DNA of 43,443 nucleotides from Atlantibacter hermannii. Lineage in GTDB: Bacteria; Pseudomonadota; Gammaproteobacteria; Enterobacterales; Enterobacteriaceae. The notes under the pieces are model-generated. The model was not told the origin of the DNA. It did no database searches and worked only from the letters and a program-made list of their open reading frames with translations. Both the position numbers and the translations under genes were made by a program. How positions within the stretch are numbered: position 1 is the stretch's first letter; each line of letters begins with the position of its first letter. This document shows, piece after piece, positions 9,087-17,618 of this stretch. The stretch spans positions 1-43,443 of the forward strand of contig NZ_JAAATR010000012.1 of NCBI RefSeq assembly GCF_009907385.1, written 5' to 3'.

Positions 9087-12000
9087 GATGCCTCCGCGCG
9101 CAGGATCAGCGCCTGGCTGCTGACCCACACTTTGTCAGCCTCGATTTTCACCGGCCAGGCGCGCACCGCCAGCTGGCTGCTGCCCTGAAAACAGCCGTCG
9201 CGCAGGCGAATTTTCTGTTTGTAGAGGGGGGAAATCACTACCGGCTCCCCGGCCACATCACCCAGCAGGCCGCGCGACAGCACGTTGGCGTCGCTGTCCG
9301 GCTCGCGGTTATCCAGGGCGTATACCGCGTCATTAAAGCGGAACAGCGCAATCTGCAATGTACCCAGCCGCGCGCCAATGCCCGCATCCGCCGGGATCTC
9401 ATCGAGGCGGCACACTTCCTGCCACAGGCGCGACGTCGGCGCGGCCTCCTGCTGCTGCGGTACGCTCACCAGCTGCGGCTGATCGCGCAGCATCTGGCGC
9501 TGCACCGCTTCGTCCGGCATCTCGCTGTTGACGAAGCTTTTGAACAGCGCCAGCCGATCCGGGCTGTTGAGCGTGGTTTGCCATTCGCACTGGTAGCTTT
9601 CAATCACCTGGGCCATTTCGCGCTCCAGTTCGTCGCAGATGCCGAGGCTGTCGTGCAAAATCACCGCCTGTAGGTAGGCCAGCCCGCCCTCCAGGTTGTC
9701 CATCCAGGTGCTGGTGCGCTGGAGCCGGTCGGCGGTGCGGATATAGAACATCAGAAAACGATCCACGGTACGCAGCAGCGTGGCGGTATCCAGATCGCTG
9801 GCGAACAGATCGGCATGGCGCGGTTTCATGCCGCCGTTGCCGCACACGTACAGGTTCCAGCCCTTTTCGGTGGCGATGACGCCGACGTCTTTGCCCTGGG
9901 CTTCGGCGCATTCCCGGGTGCAACCGGAGACCGCCATTTTGATTTTGTGCGGCGCGCGCAGTCCCTTGTAGCGGTGCTCCAGTTCGACCGCCAGCCCGGT
10001 GGAATCCTGCACGCCGTAGCGGCACCAGGTGGAGCCGACGCAGGATTTCACGGTGCGCAGGGATTTACCGTAGGCGTGGCCGGTTTCAAACCCGGCGTCC
10101 ACCAGCTCGCGCCAGATCGGCGGCAGTTGCTCCAGCCGCGCGCCAAACAGGTCGATACGCTGGCCGCCGGTAACTTTGCTGTACAGGTTATAGCGTTTGG
10201 CGATCTCGCCGATGGCGATCAGCCCGTCAGGCGTCACTTCCCCGGCGGGCATGCGCGGCACAATCGAATAGGTGCCGTCTTTCTGGATATTGGCGAAGTA
10301 GCGGTCGTTGGTGTCCTGCAACGGCAGATGGCCGGGCTTGAGCAAATACTCATTCCAGCACGACGCCAGCACCGATCCCACCAGTGGCTTGCAGATTTCA
10401 CAGCCGTGACCGCGCCCGTAGCGGCTAATCAGCTGGTTAAAGCTGCGGATAGGGTTAACCCGCACCAGGTGATAGATCTCCTGGCGGGAATACGCGAAGT
10501 GTTCGCAGATGTCTTTTTTGACCTCCACGCCCTGCTGTTCCAGCTGATAATCCAGCACCTGTTTCACCAGCGCGCTACAGCCGCCGCAGCCGGTGGCGGC
10601 TTTGGTGCAGGTTTTCAGGGCATCAAGGCTGGTTGCGCCGTCGCTGACCGCCTGGCAGATCCGGGCTTTGCTGATGTTATGGCAGGAGCAGATTTGCGCG
10701 CTGTCGGGCAACGCCGCCACGCCGGGCCCTTTCACGGCGTTCGGCGAACTGGCGGGCAGGATCAGGGTTTCCGGCCGGGCGGGCAGCGCCATGTCGTTAA
10801 GCATCATCTGCAACAGCGTGGCGTAGTCGCTGCTGTCGCCCACCAGCACGCCGCCCAGCAGGCGTTTGTTATCCGCGCTGACCACGATTTTCTTGTAGGT
10901 TTGCGCCGGGCCGTTGGTCCACTGATAGCTCTGCGCCCCCGGCGTCGCGCCGTGGGCATCGCCGAACGACGCCACTTCCACGCCCAGCAGCTTGAGTTTA
11001 GTGCTCATATCCGCGCCGCTGAACAGCGCGTTTTCGCCGTTAAGCGTCGCCGCCGCCACCCGCGCCATCTGATAGCCAGGGGCGACCAGCCCGAAGATTT
11101 TGCCCTGCCACAGGGCGCATTCGCCGATGGCGCTGATGCGCGGATCGCTGGTCTGACAGCGGTCGTCAATCACGATACCGCCGCGCTCGCCCAGCGCCAG
11201 CCCCGCCTGGCGCGCCAGCGCATCCTGAGGGCGGATGCCTGCCGAAAACACCACCAGATCGGTTTCCAGGCTCTGCTCATCGGCAAAATGCAGCGCCAGG
11301 CCAGTTTCCGTGGCGCGGATCTCTTTGGTGGATTTGCTGGTATGCACGCTGACGCCGAGGGCGCTGATTTTCTCGCGCAGCATCGCGGCGCCGGGGGCGT
11401 CGAGCTGCACCGCCATCAGGTTGGGCGCGAATTCCACCACGTGAGTCTCCAGCCCCAGCTGTTTCAGGGCGTTGGCGGCTTCGAGGCCCAGCAGCCCACC
11501 GCCGATCACCACGCCGCGCGTGGCGGTTTTCGCCCGCTCGCGGATAGCGTCCAGGTCATCCAGAGTGCGGTAAACAAAACAGCCCGGCAGCTGATGGCCC
11601 GGCACCGGCGGCACAAACGGCCAGGAGCCGGTAGCCAGCACCAGCCGGTCCCAGCAGGTTTCCCGGCCTTCGGCATCGCGCACCACCTGGCGTTCGCGGT
11701 CGATATCGACAATTTTGCAGCCGGTGCGCAATTCGATGCCGCTGGCGGCAAAGAAATCCCCTTCCACCATGGAAAGCGAGTCGGCGCTACGTCCGGCGAA
11801 ATACTCCGACAGATGCACCCGATCGTAAGCCGCGTGACGCTCCTCGCCAAACACGATGATGTGGTACTGCTGATGCAGCCCGGCGTTGACGCACTGCTCA
11901 AGGAAATGGTGGCCCACCATGCCGTGGCCGATAACCACTAATGTCGCTTTGCTCATTTCATCACTTCCTGCAGCCAGCGGCTGCGGTTGGTCAATATCAA

Positions 12001-13150
12001 AAAGCAGCCCGGCGTGGAGGTCAACCGGCTGCCGGAACTGGTTCATCAGGCGCGGCGCGGCGTGGGTGTCGCCCATCAGCAGCAGCGCCGAGAGTTTGCC
12101 GTCGCGCAGCAGCAAGCGCCGGTAGTGGCCGCTGAGCGGGTCATAGCTGGTCAGCGCCTGGCAATCCGGCGTGGGGTTGATGTCGCCCGCGCTGAACAGA
12201 TCGATACCGGTGACTTTTAAGCGGGTGCCGCGCGGCTGGTAGTGAAAATCGCCCTGCGGATGGCCCGCCAGCCGGGCCGCCAGCACATCCGCCTGGGCCA
12301 GGCAGGGAGCCACTAATCCCCACAAGGCGCCGTTAAATTCGCAGCATTCGCCGATGGCGCTGATCCCCGGCAGCGCGGTTCGCAGCTGGCCATCCACCAG
12401 GATCCCCCGATTGCAGGGCACGCCCGCCTGGCTGGCGAGCTGGCTATTGGGCCTGACGCCGGTGGCGATAATCACGCGCGAAGCCGGGAGCGCATCGCCG
12501 TTGCTGAGCGTGACGTGATGCTCGCCGATGTCGGTCAACGTCTGGCCCAACACGCAGCGGATACCGCGCGCCTCCAGACGTTCCGCCAGCAGACCGGCTG
12601 CCCGATCATCCAGCTGTTGTTCCATCAGCCGGGCAGCCAGATGCACCAGCGTCACCGGCATACCGCGCTGGGCCAGCGCCGCCGCGGCTTCCACGCCCAG
12701 CAACCCACCGCCGAGCACCACCGCCGGGCCGTCATGGCGCAAAATCGCCTCCACATCTTTTTGGGTGCGAAACGCGTGGACGTGCGGCTGCTGATGGCCG
12801 TTAATCGGCGGGATAAACGGCACAGATCCCGTAGCGAATACCAGTTCATCCCAGCGCAGTTGCTGGCGCGGGGTGGTGACGGTGCGGTGATCGACGTCCA
12901 CCGCCAGCACCTGTTCATTGCTCAGCACGGTGACGCCGTGGGCCTGATACCACGCCAGCGGATGCAGGGTGGTATCAGCTGCGCTTTTCTCCCCGCCGAG
13001 CACCGGCGACAGCAGGATGCGGTTATAGGCTACGCCCGGCTCGTCGCCAATCAGCGTAATGGCGTAACGCGTCGGGGCCAGTTGCAGCAGTTGCTCCACC
13101 AGCCGGACCGCCGCCATGCCGTTGCCGACAATCACCAGTTGCGTCGTCAT
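9083..13150 (-). CDS. nasB: NasC-NasB in one reading frame: nitrate reductase electron-transfer module fused to assimilatory nitrite reductase
   Basis: A 1355-residue frame from the ATG at 13150 (GAGGAG before it). Residues 1-398 match NasC, the FAD/NADH protein feeding electrons to NasA: FAD motif VIVGNGMAAVR and NAD motif VVLGGGLLGVEAA. Residues 399-1355 match NasB, the siroheme NAD(P)H-nitrite reductase. This part has a second FAD/NAD pair (VVIGHGMVG, VVIGGGLLGLEAA), a BFD-like [2Fe-2S] module (CSCHNISKARIC ... CGGCSALV), siroheme/[4Fe-4S] ligands CVGSTWC and CTREC, and a C-terminal NirD-like domain. The NasB part alone is 957 residues, the size I recall for K. oxytoca NasB, which is a separate gene there. 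No stop separates the two here, but an internal ATG with a Shine-Dalgarno remains at 11956. Confidence 0.9.
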   Translation of the reverse strand: MTTQLVIVGNGMAAVRLVEQLLQLAPTRYAITLIGDEPGVAYNRILLSPVLGGEKSAADTTLHPLAWYQAHGVTVLSNEQVLAVDVDHRTVTTPRQQLRWDELVFATGSVPFIPPINGHQQPHVHAFRTQKDVEAILRHDGPAVVLGGGLLGVEAAAALAQRGMPVTLVHLAARLMEQQLDDRAAGLLAERLEARGIRCVLGQTLTDIGEHHVTLSNGDALPASRVIIATGVRPNSQLASQAGVPCNRGILVDGQLRTALPGISAIGECCEFNGALWGLVAPCLAQADVLAARLAGHPQGDFHYQPRGTRLKVTGIDLFSAGDINPTPDCQALTSYDPLSGHYRRLLLRDGKLSALLLMGDTHAAPRLMNQFRQPVDLHAGLLFDIDQPQPLAAGSDEMSKATLVVIGHGMVGHHFLEQCVNAGLHQQYHIIVFGEERHAAYDRVHLSEYFAGRSADSLSMVEGDFFAASGIELRTGCKIVDIDRERQVVRDAEGRETCWDRLVLATGSWPFVPPVPGHQLPGCFVYRTLDDLDAIRERAKTATRGVVIGGGLLGLEAANALKQLGLETHVVEFAPNLMAVQLDAPGAAMLREKISALGVSVHTSKSTKEIRATETGLALHFADEQSLETDLVVFSAGIRPQDALARQAGLALGERGGIVIDDRCQTSDPRISAIGECALWQGKIFGLVAPGYQMARVAAATLNGENALFSGADMSTKLKLLGVEVASFGDAHGATPGAQSYQWTNGPAQTYKKIVVSADNKRLLGGVLVGDSSDYATLLQMMLNDMALPARPETLILPASSPNAVKGPGVAALPDSAQICSCHNISKARICQAVSDGATSLDALKTCTKAATGCGGCSALVKQVLDYQLEQQGVEVKKDICEHFAYSRQEIYHLVRVNPIRSFNQLISRYGRGHGCEICKPLVGSVLASCWNEYLLKPGHLPLQDTNDRYFANIQKDGTYSIVPRMPAGEVTPDGLIAIGEIAKRYNLYSKVTGGQRIDLFGARLEQLPPIWRELVDAGFETGHAYGKSLRTVKSCVGSTWCRYGVQDSTGLAVELEHRYKGLRAPHKIKMAVSGCTRECAEAQGKDVGVIATEKGWNLYVCGNGGMKPRHADLFASDLDTATLLRTVDRFLMFYIRTADRLQRTSTWMDNLEGGLAYLQAVILHDSLGICDELEREMAQVIESYQCEWQTTLNSPDRLALFKSFVNSEMPDEAVQRQMLRDQPQLVSVPQQQEAAPTSRLWQEVCRLDEIPADAGIGARLGTLQIALFRFNDAVYALDNREPDSDANVLSRGLLGDVAGEPVVISPLYKQKIRLRDGCFQGSSQLAVRAWPVKIEADKVWVSSQALILRAEAS
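11954..11969 (-). promoter_or_regulatory. Internal ribosome-binding site and ATG of NasB
   Basis: On the minus strand AGGAAG (11969-11964) precedes an ATG (11956-11954) that begins MSKATLVVIGHGMVG, the canonical NasB N-terminus. Both other reading frames hit stop codons exactly here (TGATGA and ATGAAATGA), the signature of a former ATGA-type gene overlap. NasB could thus be made alone as well as fused to NasC. Confidence 0.6.
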
Positions 13151-13160
13151 CAGGCTCTCC

Positions 13161-13949
13161 TCACGCCGCTTTGGGCTGCTTTTCATACAGGAAATGGAAG
13201 ATTTGATGGCGCAGCTGGTGATAGTGCGGATCGTCCGCCAGTTGCACCCGGTTGCGTGGTCGTGACAACGTCACATCAAGGATTTCCCCTACCGTCGCCG
13301 CCGGACCGTTGGTCATCATCAGCACCCGGTCGCACAGCAGCACCGCTTCATCGACATCGTGAGTGATCAGCACGATGGTGGTATTGAGCGCCTGCTGGAT
13401 GCGCATCACCACATCCTGAAGGTGCGCGCGGGTTAAGGCATCGAGCGCGCCGAACGGCTCATCCATCAGCAACACTTTCGGCTTCATCGCCAGCGCCCGG
13501 GCAATGCCGATGCGCTGCTTCATGCCGCCGGAAATCTCGCCGGGACGTTTATCGCGGGCGTGGCCCATCTGCACCTGTTCGAGGTTGTGCATGATCCATT
13601 CATTGCGCTCGGCGCGGCTCAGGGTGCGGGCAAAGATGTGGTCCACCGCCAGCGCCACGTTCTGGTAGCAGGTCAGCCACGGCAGCAGGGAATGGTTCTG
13701 GAACACCACCGCGCGCTCCGGGCCTGGCCCGGCGATTTCGCGGTTATCGCACAGCAGGCCGCCTTCGCTCGGCAGCGTGATGCCCGCGATCAGATTCAGC
13801 AGTGTGGATTTGCCGCAGCCGGAATGGCCGATCAGCCCGACGGTTTCCCCGGCGGCGATATCAAAGGTGACGTTTTGCAGCGCCAGAAAATCGCCGCCCT
13901 GGGTGGCGAAACGCTGGCTGACGTTCTGGACCTGAATAATCGGTTTCAT
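13161..13949 (-). CDS. nasD: Nitrate ABC transporter ATP-binding protein NasD
   Basis: ATPase of the NasFED nitrate/nitrite importer, on the cytoplasmic face of the inner membrane, 262 residues. Visible motifs are Walker A GHSGCGKST (about 42-50), Q-loop VVFQNHSLLPW, ABC signature ISGGMKQR, Walker B KVLLMDEP and the switch histidine in LITHDVDEA. This is the NrtD/SsuB/TauB subfamily of ATPases. It follows nasE after a 10-bp gap and precedes nasC by another 10 bp, so it sits in the middle of the operon. There is no C-terminal solute-binding-like extension of the cyanobacterial NrtC type. Confidence 0.95.
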   Translation of the reverse strand: MKPIIQVQNVSQRFATQGGDFLALQNVTFDIAAGETVGLIGHSGCGKSTLLNLIAGITLPSEGGLLCDNREIAGPGPERAVVFQNHSLLPWLTCYQNVALAVDHIFARTLSRAERNEWIMHNLEQVQMGHARDKRPGEISGGMKQRIGIARALAMKPKVLLMDEPFGALDALTRAHLQDVVMRIQQALNTTIVLITHDVDEAVLLCDRVLMMTNGPAATVGEILDVTLSRPRNRVQLADDPHYHQLRHQIFHFLYEKQPKAA

Positions 13950-13959
13950 GGTGCGCTCC

Positions 13960-14847
13960 TTATTTTTCCTGCCAGCTAAAACGACGCGCCAGCAACAGCA
14001 GCGCCTGCTCGAGCATCAGCCCCACCACCCCGATAATGACGATGGCGATAATGATGTTTTCGACGTTGAGGTTGTTCCACTCATTCCAGATCCAGAAGCC
14101 GATGCCCAGGCCGCCGGTGAGCATTTCAGCGGCGACGATCACCAGCCAGGCGATGCCGATGGACAGCCGCACCCCGGTCAAAATCGCCGGCAATACCGCC
14201 GGAAACAGAATGCGGCGCATCACCGTCCATTCAGAGAGTTGCAGCACCCGCGCCACGTTGAGGTAGTCGTCCGGGATACGGCGCACCCCGTCGGCGGTGT
14301 TGATCACCATCGGCCAGATCGAGCAGATAAAAATGGTCCAGCTGGAGGCCGGTTCGGCGCGCTGGAACAGCAGTAAACCGATGGGCAGCCAGGCCAGCGG
14401 GCTCACCGGGCGCAGCAGCGCAATCAGCGGGCCGAACATCCGGGCGAAGAACACGAAGCGGCCCGTCAAAAAGCCGAGCGGAATACCCACCAGCGCCGCC
14501 AGCCCGAAGCCGATGCCGACGCGTTGCAGGGACGCCAGCACGTTCCAGCCGATCCCCTGATCGTTAGGCCCTTCGCGGTAGAACGGGTCGGCGAACAGGG
14601 TCAGCGCCGAATCCAGGGTGCTGAGCGGGCCGGGAAAGCCTTTGCTGTTAACCGACACCAGCTGCCAGGCCACCAGCGCCAGCCCCAACCCCAGCAGACC
14701 TGGCAGCAGGCGCTGCACCAGGCGGTTGGCGGCGACGCGCAGGGCCGGATGGCGCTTGCGCACCTGTACCGGCGGCAGCGCGATCACCTCCGCGCTAATT
14801 ACTTCTGACGTGACAACGTCACTCTGCGTTACCGTTTGCTGTTTCAT
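13960..14847 (-). CDS. nasE: Nitrate ABC transporter permease NasE
   Basis: Membrane permease of the NasFED importer, 295 residues from the ATG at 14847. GGGGAG precedes the ATG, which overlaps the nasF stop codon as ATGA. The frame is open further upstream inside nasF, but that part reads as out-of-frame sequence. Five to six hydrophobic segments follow a hydrophilic N-terminal tail of about 40 residues. The EAA-type loop contacting the ATPase is visible around VARVLQLSEWTVMRRILFPA. The domain belongs to the BPD_transp_1 family shared with NrtB, SsuC and TauC. Confidence 0.94.
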   Translation of the reverse strand: MKQQTVTQSDVVTSEVISAEVIALPPVQVRKRHPALRVAANRLVQRLLPGLLGLGLALVAWQLVSVNSKGFPGPLSTLDSALTLFADPFYREGPNDQGIGWNVLASLQRVGIGFGLAALVGIPLGFLTGRFVFFARMFGPLIALLRPVSPLAWLPIGLLLFQRAEPASSWTIFICSIWPMVINTADGVRRIPDDYLNVARVLQLSEWTVMRRILFPAVLPAILTGVRLSIGIAWLVIVAAEMLTGGLGIGFWIWNEWNNLNVENIIIAIVIIGVVGLMLEQALLLLARRFSWQEK

Positions 14848-16106
14848 GCTTTGCTCCCCTGATGCGAGATATCGAAGCTGGCGGCGTAAGACGCCGGGTC
14901 CGCGCCGTTCCAGATTTTGCCGTCCAGCAGACGACTGCTGCGCATGGCGTTTTTCGGCAGGTTGACGCCGGTCGCGCTGGCAGCCTGCTGGTAGATATCG
15001 GTGCGGTTGATGCGTTGGGCGATGGCCTGGTAATCCGGCTCCTGTTTCAGCAACCCCCAGCGGCGGAACTGGGTCAGGAACCAGATGCCATCGGACAGCC
15101 ATGGATAGCTGACCTCGCCGTCGCGGAAGAATTGCATGCCGTGGCGATCCTGCCAGCGGCGGCCCGCGCCGTTGTCGTAATCGCCGAGCATCCGGCCCGT
15201 GAGGTACTGCTCTTTGGTATTGAGGTAAGCGCGTTTCGCCAGCACCCGGGCGGTTTCCCGGCGGTTGTCATCGCTGGCGTCGATCCAGCGGGCCGCGTCC
15301 AGCGTGGCGGAGACCAGCGCCCGCGCGGTATTGGGATTCTGTTCGACCCAGTCGTGACGGCAGCCGAGCACTTTTTCCGGGTGATCCGGCCAGATATCCT
15401 GGGTGGTCGCGGCAGTGAAGCCGATGCGGTCGTTGATTGCCCGGGCATTCCAGGGTTCACCGACGCAAAAGCCCACCATGTTGCCGATGCGCATGTTCAT
15501 CACCATCTGCGGCGGCGGCACCACCACGGTGCGCACATCGGTAAACGGGTTGATGCCTTCGGATGCCAGCCAGTAGTAGAGCCACATGGCGTGGGTGCCG
15601 GTCGGGAAGGTGTGGGCGAAGGTATAGCTGCCCGGCGCGGACTGGCGCAGATAGCCCGGCAGATCGCCCAGCGTGCGGACGCCCTGGTCCAGCAGATCGG
15701 TGGAGAGCGTGATCGCCTGACCGTTGTTGTTGAGGGTCATCAGGCTCGCCATGGCCTGCTTTTTCCCGGCGATGCCCAGTTCCAGCCCGTACACCATGCC
15801 GTAGAGGATGTGCGCGGCATCCAGCTCGCCGTACACCAGTTTGTCGCGCACCGCCGCCCAGCTCGCCTCTTTGCTGAGATTAAGTTTGATGCCGTAGCGG
15901 GCGTCGAAGCCTTTTACCGATGCCATCACCAGCGGCGCGCAGTCGGTCAGCGGGATAAACCCGACGTTAACCTGCTGGCGCTCCGGCTGGTCAGAGCCTG
16001 CCGCCCGGATGCTGCTCGCCAGCCCCGGCATCATCATAACGCTGCCCAGTGCGGCTCCCGCCTGAATGAAGCGGCGGCGGGAAAGCCCTCGTTGTGTTTC
16101 GCTCAT
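14844..16106 (-). CDS. nasF: Nitrate-binding periplasmic protein NasF
   Basis: Substrate-binding protein of the nitrate/nitrite ABC importer, 420 residues from the ATG at 16106 (GGAG six bases upstream). The N-terminus has a twin-arginine signal (SRRRFIQAG followed by a hydrophobic stretch ending near IRAAG), so it is probably exported folded by Tat. The body belongs to the NrtA/NasF/CmpA family: VGFIPLTDCAPLVMA at the start of the mature protein, then FAHTFPTGTHAMWLYYW and GFCVGEPWNARA. It is the first gene of the operon, behind a leader of about 110 nt carrying an attenuator-like terminator. An in-frame upstream ATG at 16148 would lie inside that terminator and is rejected as start. Confidence 0.95.
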   Translation of the reverse strand: MSETQRGLSRRRFIQAGAALGSVMMMPGLASSIRAAGSDQPERQQVNVGFIPLTDCAPLVMASVKGFDARYGIKLNLSKEASWAAVRDKLVYGELDAAHILYGMVYGLELGIAGKKQAMASLMTLNNNGQAITLSTDLLDQGVRTLGDLPGYLRQSAPGSYTFAHTFPTGTHAMWLYYWLASEGINPFTDVRTVVVPPPQMVMNMRIGNMVGFCVGEPWNARAINDRIGFTAATTQDIWPDHPEKVLGCRHDWVEQNPNTARALVSATLDAARWIDASDDNRRETARVLAKRAYLNTKEQYLTGRMLGDYDNGAGRRWQDRHGMQFFRDGEVSYPWLSDGIWFLTQFRRWGLLKQEPDYQAIAQRINRTDIYQQAASATGVNLPKNAMRSSRLLDGKIWNGADPASYAASFDISHQGSKA

Positions 16107-16118
16107 GGCTGCTCCAAT

Positions 16119-16161
16119 AAAAAAAGGCGTCCAACAATGCGTGAACATTGCAGGACGCCTT
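16119..16161 (-). terminator. Attenuator terminator in the nasF leader
   Basis: On the minus strand AAGGCGTCC pairs with GGACGCCTT (arms 16153-16161 and 16124-16132). The stem is extended inward by CAATG/CATTG and followed by seven T residues ending at 16119. It stands a few bases before the nasF Shine-Dalgarno. In K. oxytoca the equivalent leader terminator is read through when nitrate-bound NasR binds the leader. Confidence 0.9.
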
Positions 16162-16176
16162 TATCCTTATCGCCGG

Positions 16177-16194
16177 GAAGCCGCCGTTGGCTTC
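16177..16194 (-). promoter_or_regulatory. ANTAR-target hexaloop hairpin (NasR site) in the nasF leader
   Basis: On the minus strand the stem GAAGCC/GGCTTC encloses the six-base loop AACGGC. ANTAR proteins are known to recognise hexaloops with A at position 1 and G at position 4, and this loop fits both. It lies about 16 bp upstream of the attenuator, as the 1:2 hairpin does in Klebsiella. A second hexaloop hairpin, expected for the two-hairpin ANTAR motif, could not be drawn convincingly. Confidence 0.75.
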
Positions 16195-16226
16195 TCTGCG
16201 CGTTGTGTTGTGGTCATCAACAGAAT

Positions 16227-16242
16227 TGCAATTGCTGTGCCA
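16227..16242 (-). promoter_or_regulatory. Sigma-54 promoter of nasFEDCBA
   Basis: TGGCACAGCAATTGCA on the minus strand has the -24 GG and -12 GC elements at correct spacing and matches the sigma-54 consensus (TGGCAC-N5-TTGCA). The start point is predicted near 16216, giving a leader of about 110 nt. Nitrogen-limitation control by NtrC is known for Klebsiella nasF. Upstream, only a half-site resembling the NtrC consensus (ATGGTGC, near 16293-16299) is visible. Confidence 0.85.
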
Positions 16243-16331
16243 GAAATACAGGCCCCGTTTGCCGGGGTTTCAGCGCTTTTTTGTGAGCCAACGCACCATA
16301 AACTGTCACGCTCTGCCCCGCCGGTGTGCAG

Positions 16332-17534
16332 CTAACGCTCTGGCGTGACCGACCACAGCGAGGCGCTGAGCAGCAGCGAACGGGCGATATCCACCATCCG
16401 CTGATTCTGGTTCATGGCCAGCTTACGCAGTTGCTGCCAGGCCAGTTCTTCACTGATGCCCTGGTGGTTCATCAACAGGCTTTTGGCTTTATCGATGGTT
16501 TTACGCTCCTCAAGTGTTTCCTGAAGCGAGCTCAGTTCGCGGCTGAGTTTCTCCAGCTCGCGCGCCTGCTGGCGCACCAGCGGCAGCAGATGACGCTCCA
16601 CCGGCGCGGCTTTCACGCTGCTCTGCTGCACCACCCACGCGGCAAAGGCCGTTTCACCGGTGTGTGCGTCATCTACTGTATGTTGTAACGAACGTCGCGC
16701 CACGGCGGAAAGCGTATCGATCAGCCGGGTTTCGATCAGCCGCAGCGCGTCAAGGCGTCGGGTCTGGATATCAAACCAGCGCGCCGCCGACGGCGGGTTT
16801 GCCGGAAGGCGGGTGCAGGCCTCGCGGCGCATCTGTTCGATATCCCGGGTGGCCTCTGCGCTGTCGCGAAACATCGCGGCCTGTTCCGGCTGCGTCAGCG
16901 AAAGGAAGGTGGAAAAGCTGTGCTGCTGGGCGTCGATGCGGTCCACCAGCATCTGGCGCAGCGCGGCATCAAACTCGCCGCGGGTAAAGCCAATCGCGCC
17001 GACCGCCCGCTCCTGCCCGACCCATTCTTTGCCCTGCATCAGGCTGTACAGCGCGGTCAGCGCCTGGGCGACCTGCGGATCGCTCAGCGCATCGTTGGCT
17101 TCCGGGATGATTTCCATCAGCGGCTGTACGGTGCGGTTAAAGCGTTCCATGGCCTGTTCAGGCGTGATGCGCAGGGTGCGGATTTCCTCCCGCAAGGCGC
17201 TTAATCCTTCCAGAAACCATAGCGCGCAGGCCAGCTTCGCCGCCGCGTTACCGTTCATCAGGGCGTGGTGTTCGGTTAGCCACTGCTGGAAAGCAACCAG
17301 CGTCTCATCCACCTGCCGGGCGCTGTGCTGCAACTGCGGGCCAAACAGCGCGCCCCGGGAACACAGCCAGACGTTGGACGCGCCGCGCTCGCGCTGGAGC
17401 GCATGCACCAGTTGGCTAATCAGCGTGGCGAATTCACCCAGCCGCGCGAGATGCTGTAACTGCTGCTGTTGCTGGCGACGGGTATAGTAAAACCATTCCA
17501 GCGCGGATTGCGGGCGTGGCCCCTGTTGATTCAT
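16332..17534 (-). CDS. nasR: Nitrate-responsive transcription antiterminator NasR
   Basis: Cytoplasmic nitrate/nitrite receptor that binds the nasF leader RNA and prevents termination. It has 400 residues (K. oxytoca about 393) and GGGAG before the ATG. The N-terminal NIT sensor domain (about 35-290) is all-helical, with the RERGASN motif near residue 50 contributing a nitrate-binding arginine. A coiled-coil-like linker (ARELEKLSRELSSLQETLEE) leads into the C-terminal ANTAR domain (about 335-398: ERKTIDKAKSLLMN ... AWQQLRKLAMNQNQRMVDIA). It lies immediately upstream of nasF on the same strand, with a separate sigma-54 promoter between, and is divergent from ychN with 84 bp between. Confidence 0.95.
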   Translation of the reverse strand: MNQQGPRPQSALEWFYYTRRQQQQQLQHLARLGEFATLISQLVHALQRERGASNVWLCSRGALFGPQLQHSARQVDETLVAFQQWLTEHHALMNGNAAAKLACALWFLEGLSALREEIRTLRITPEQAMERFNRTVQPLMEIIPEANDALSDPQVAQALTALYSLMQGKEWVGQERAVGAIGFTRGEFDAALRQMLVDRIDAQQHSFSTFLSLTQPEQAAMFRDSAEATRDIEQMRREACTRLPANPPSAARWFDIQTRRLDALRLIETRLIDTLSAVARRSLQHTVDDAHTGETAFAAWVVQQSSVKAAPVERHLLPLVRQQARELEKLSRELSSLQETLEERKTIDKAKSLLMNHQGISEELAWQQLRKLAMNQNQRMVDIARSLLLSASLWSVTPER

Positions 17535-17618
17535 GTCATACTCCCGAAGTCATTACCGCTTTACTCTGGTCAGCAATTAACAAAGCAATAACCATGCCCA
17601 AACGGCAAAGGAGTTAAC

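Noticed and set aside
9815-11941. 708-codon open frame on the plus strand
   Set aside because: It is antisense to nasB, rich in His, Gln, Arg and Ala without domain motifs, as expected for the opposite strand of a GC-rich gene.
16253-16267. Palindrome CCCCG-TTTGC-CGGGG upstream of the nasF promoter as nasR terminator
   Set aside because: On the minus strand, where nasR is transcribed, no T-run follows; the T-run lies on the plus side, so a terminator call for nasR is not supported.
14862-16286. 474-codon plus-strand frame opposite nasF
   Set aside because: Same antisense-shadow composition; nasF and its leader explain the sequence fully.
16293-16308. Full NtrC enhancer site upstream of nasF
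   Set aside because: Only the ATGGTGC half matches; the other half diverges, so it is not listed as a site of its own.
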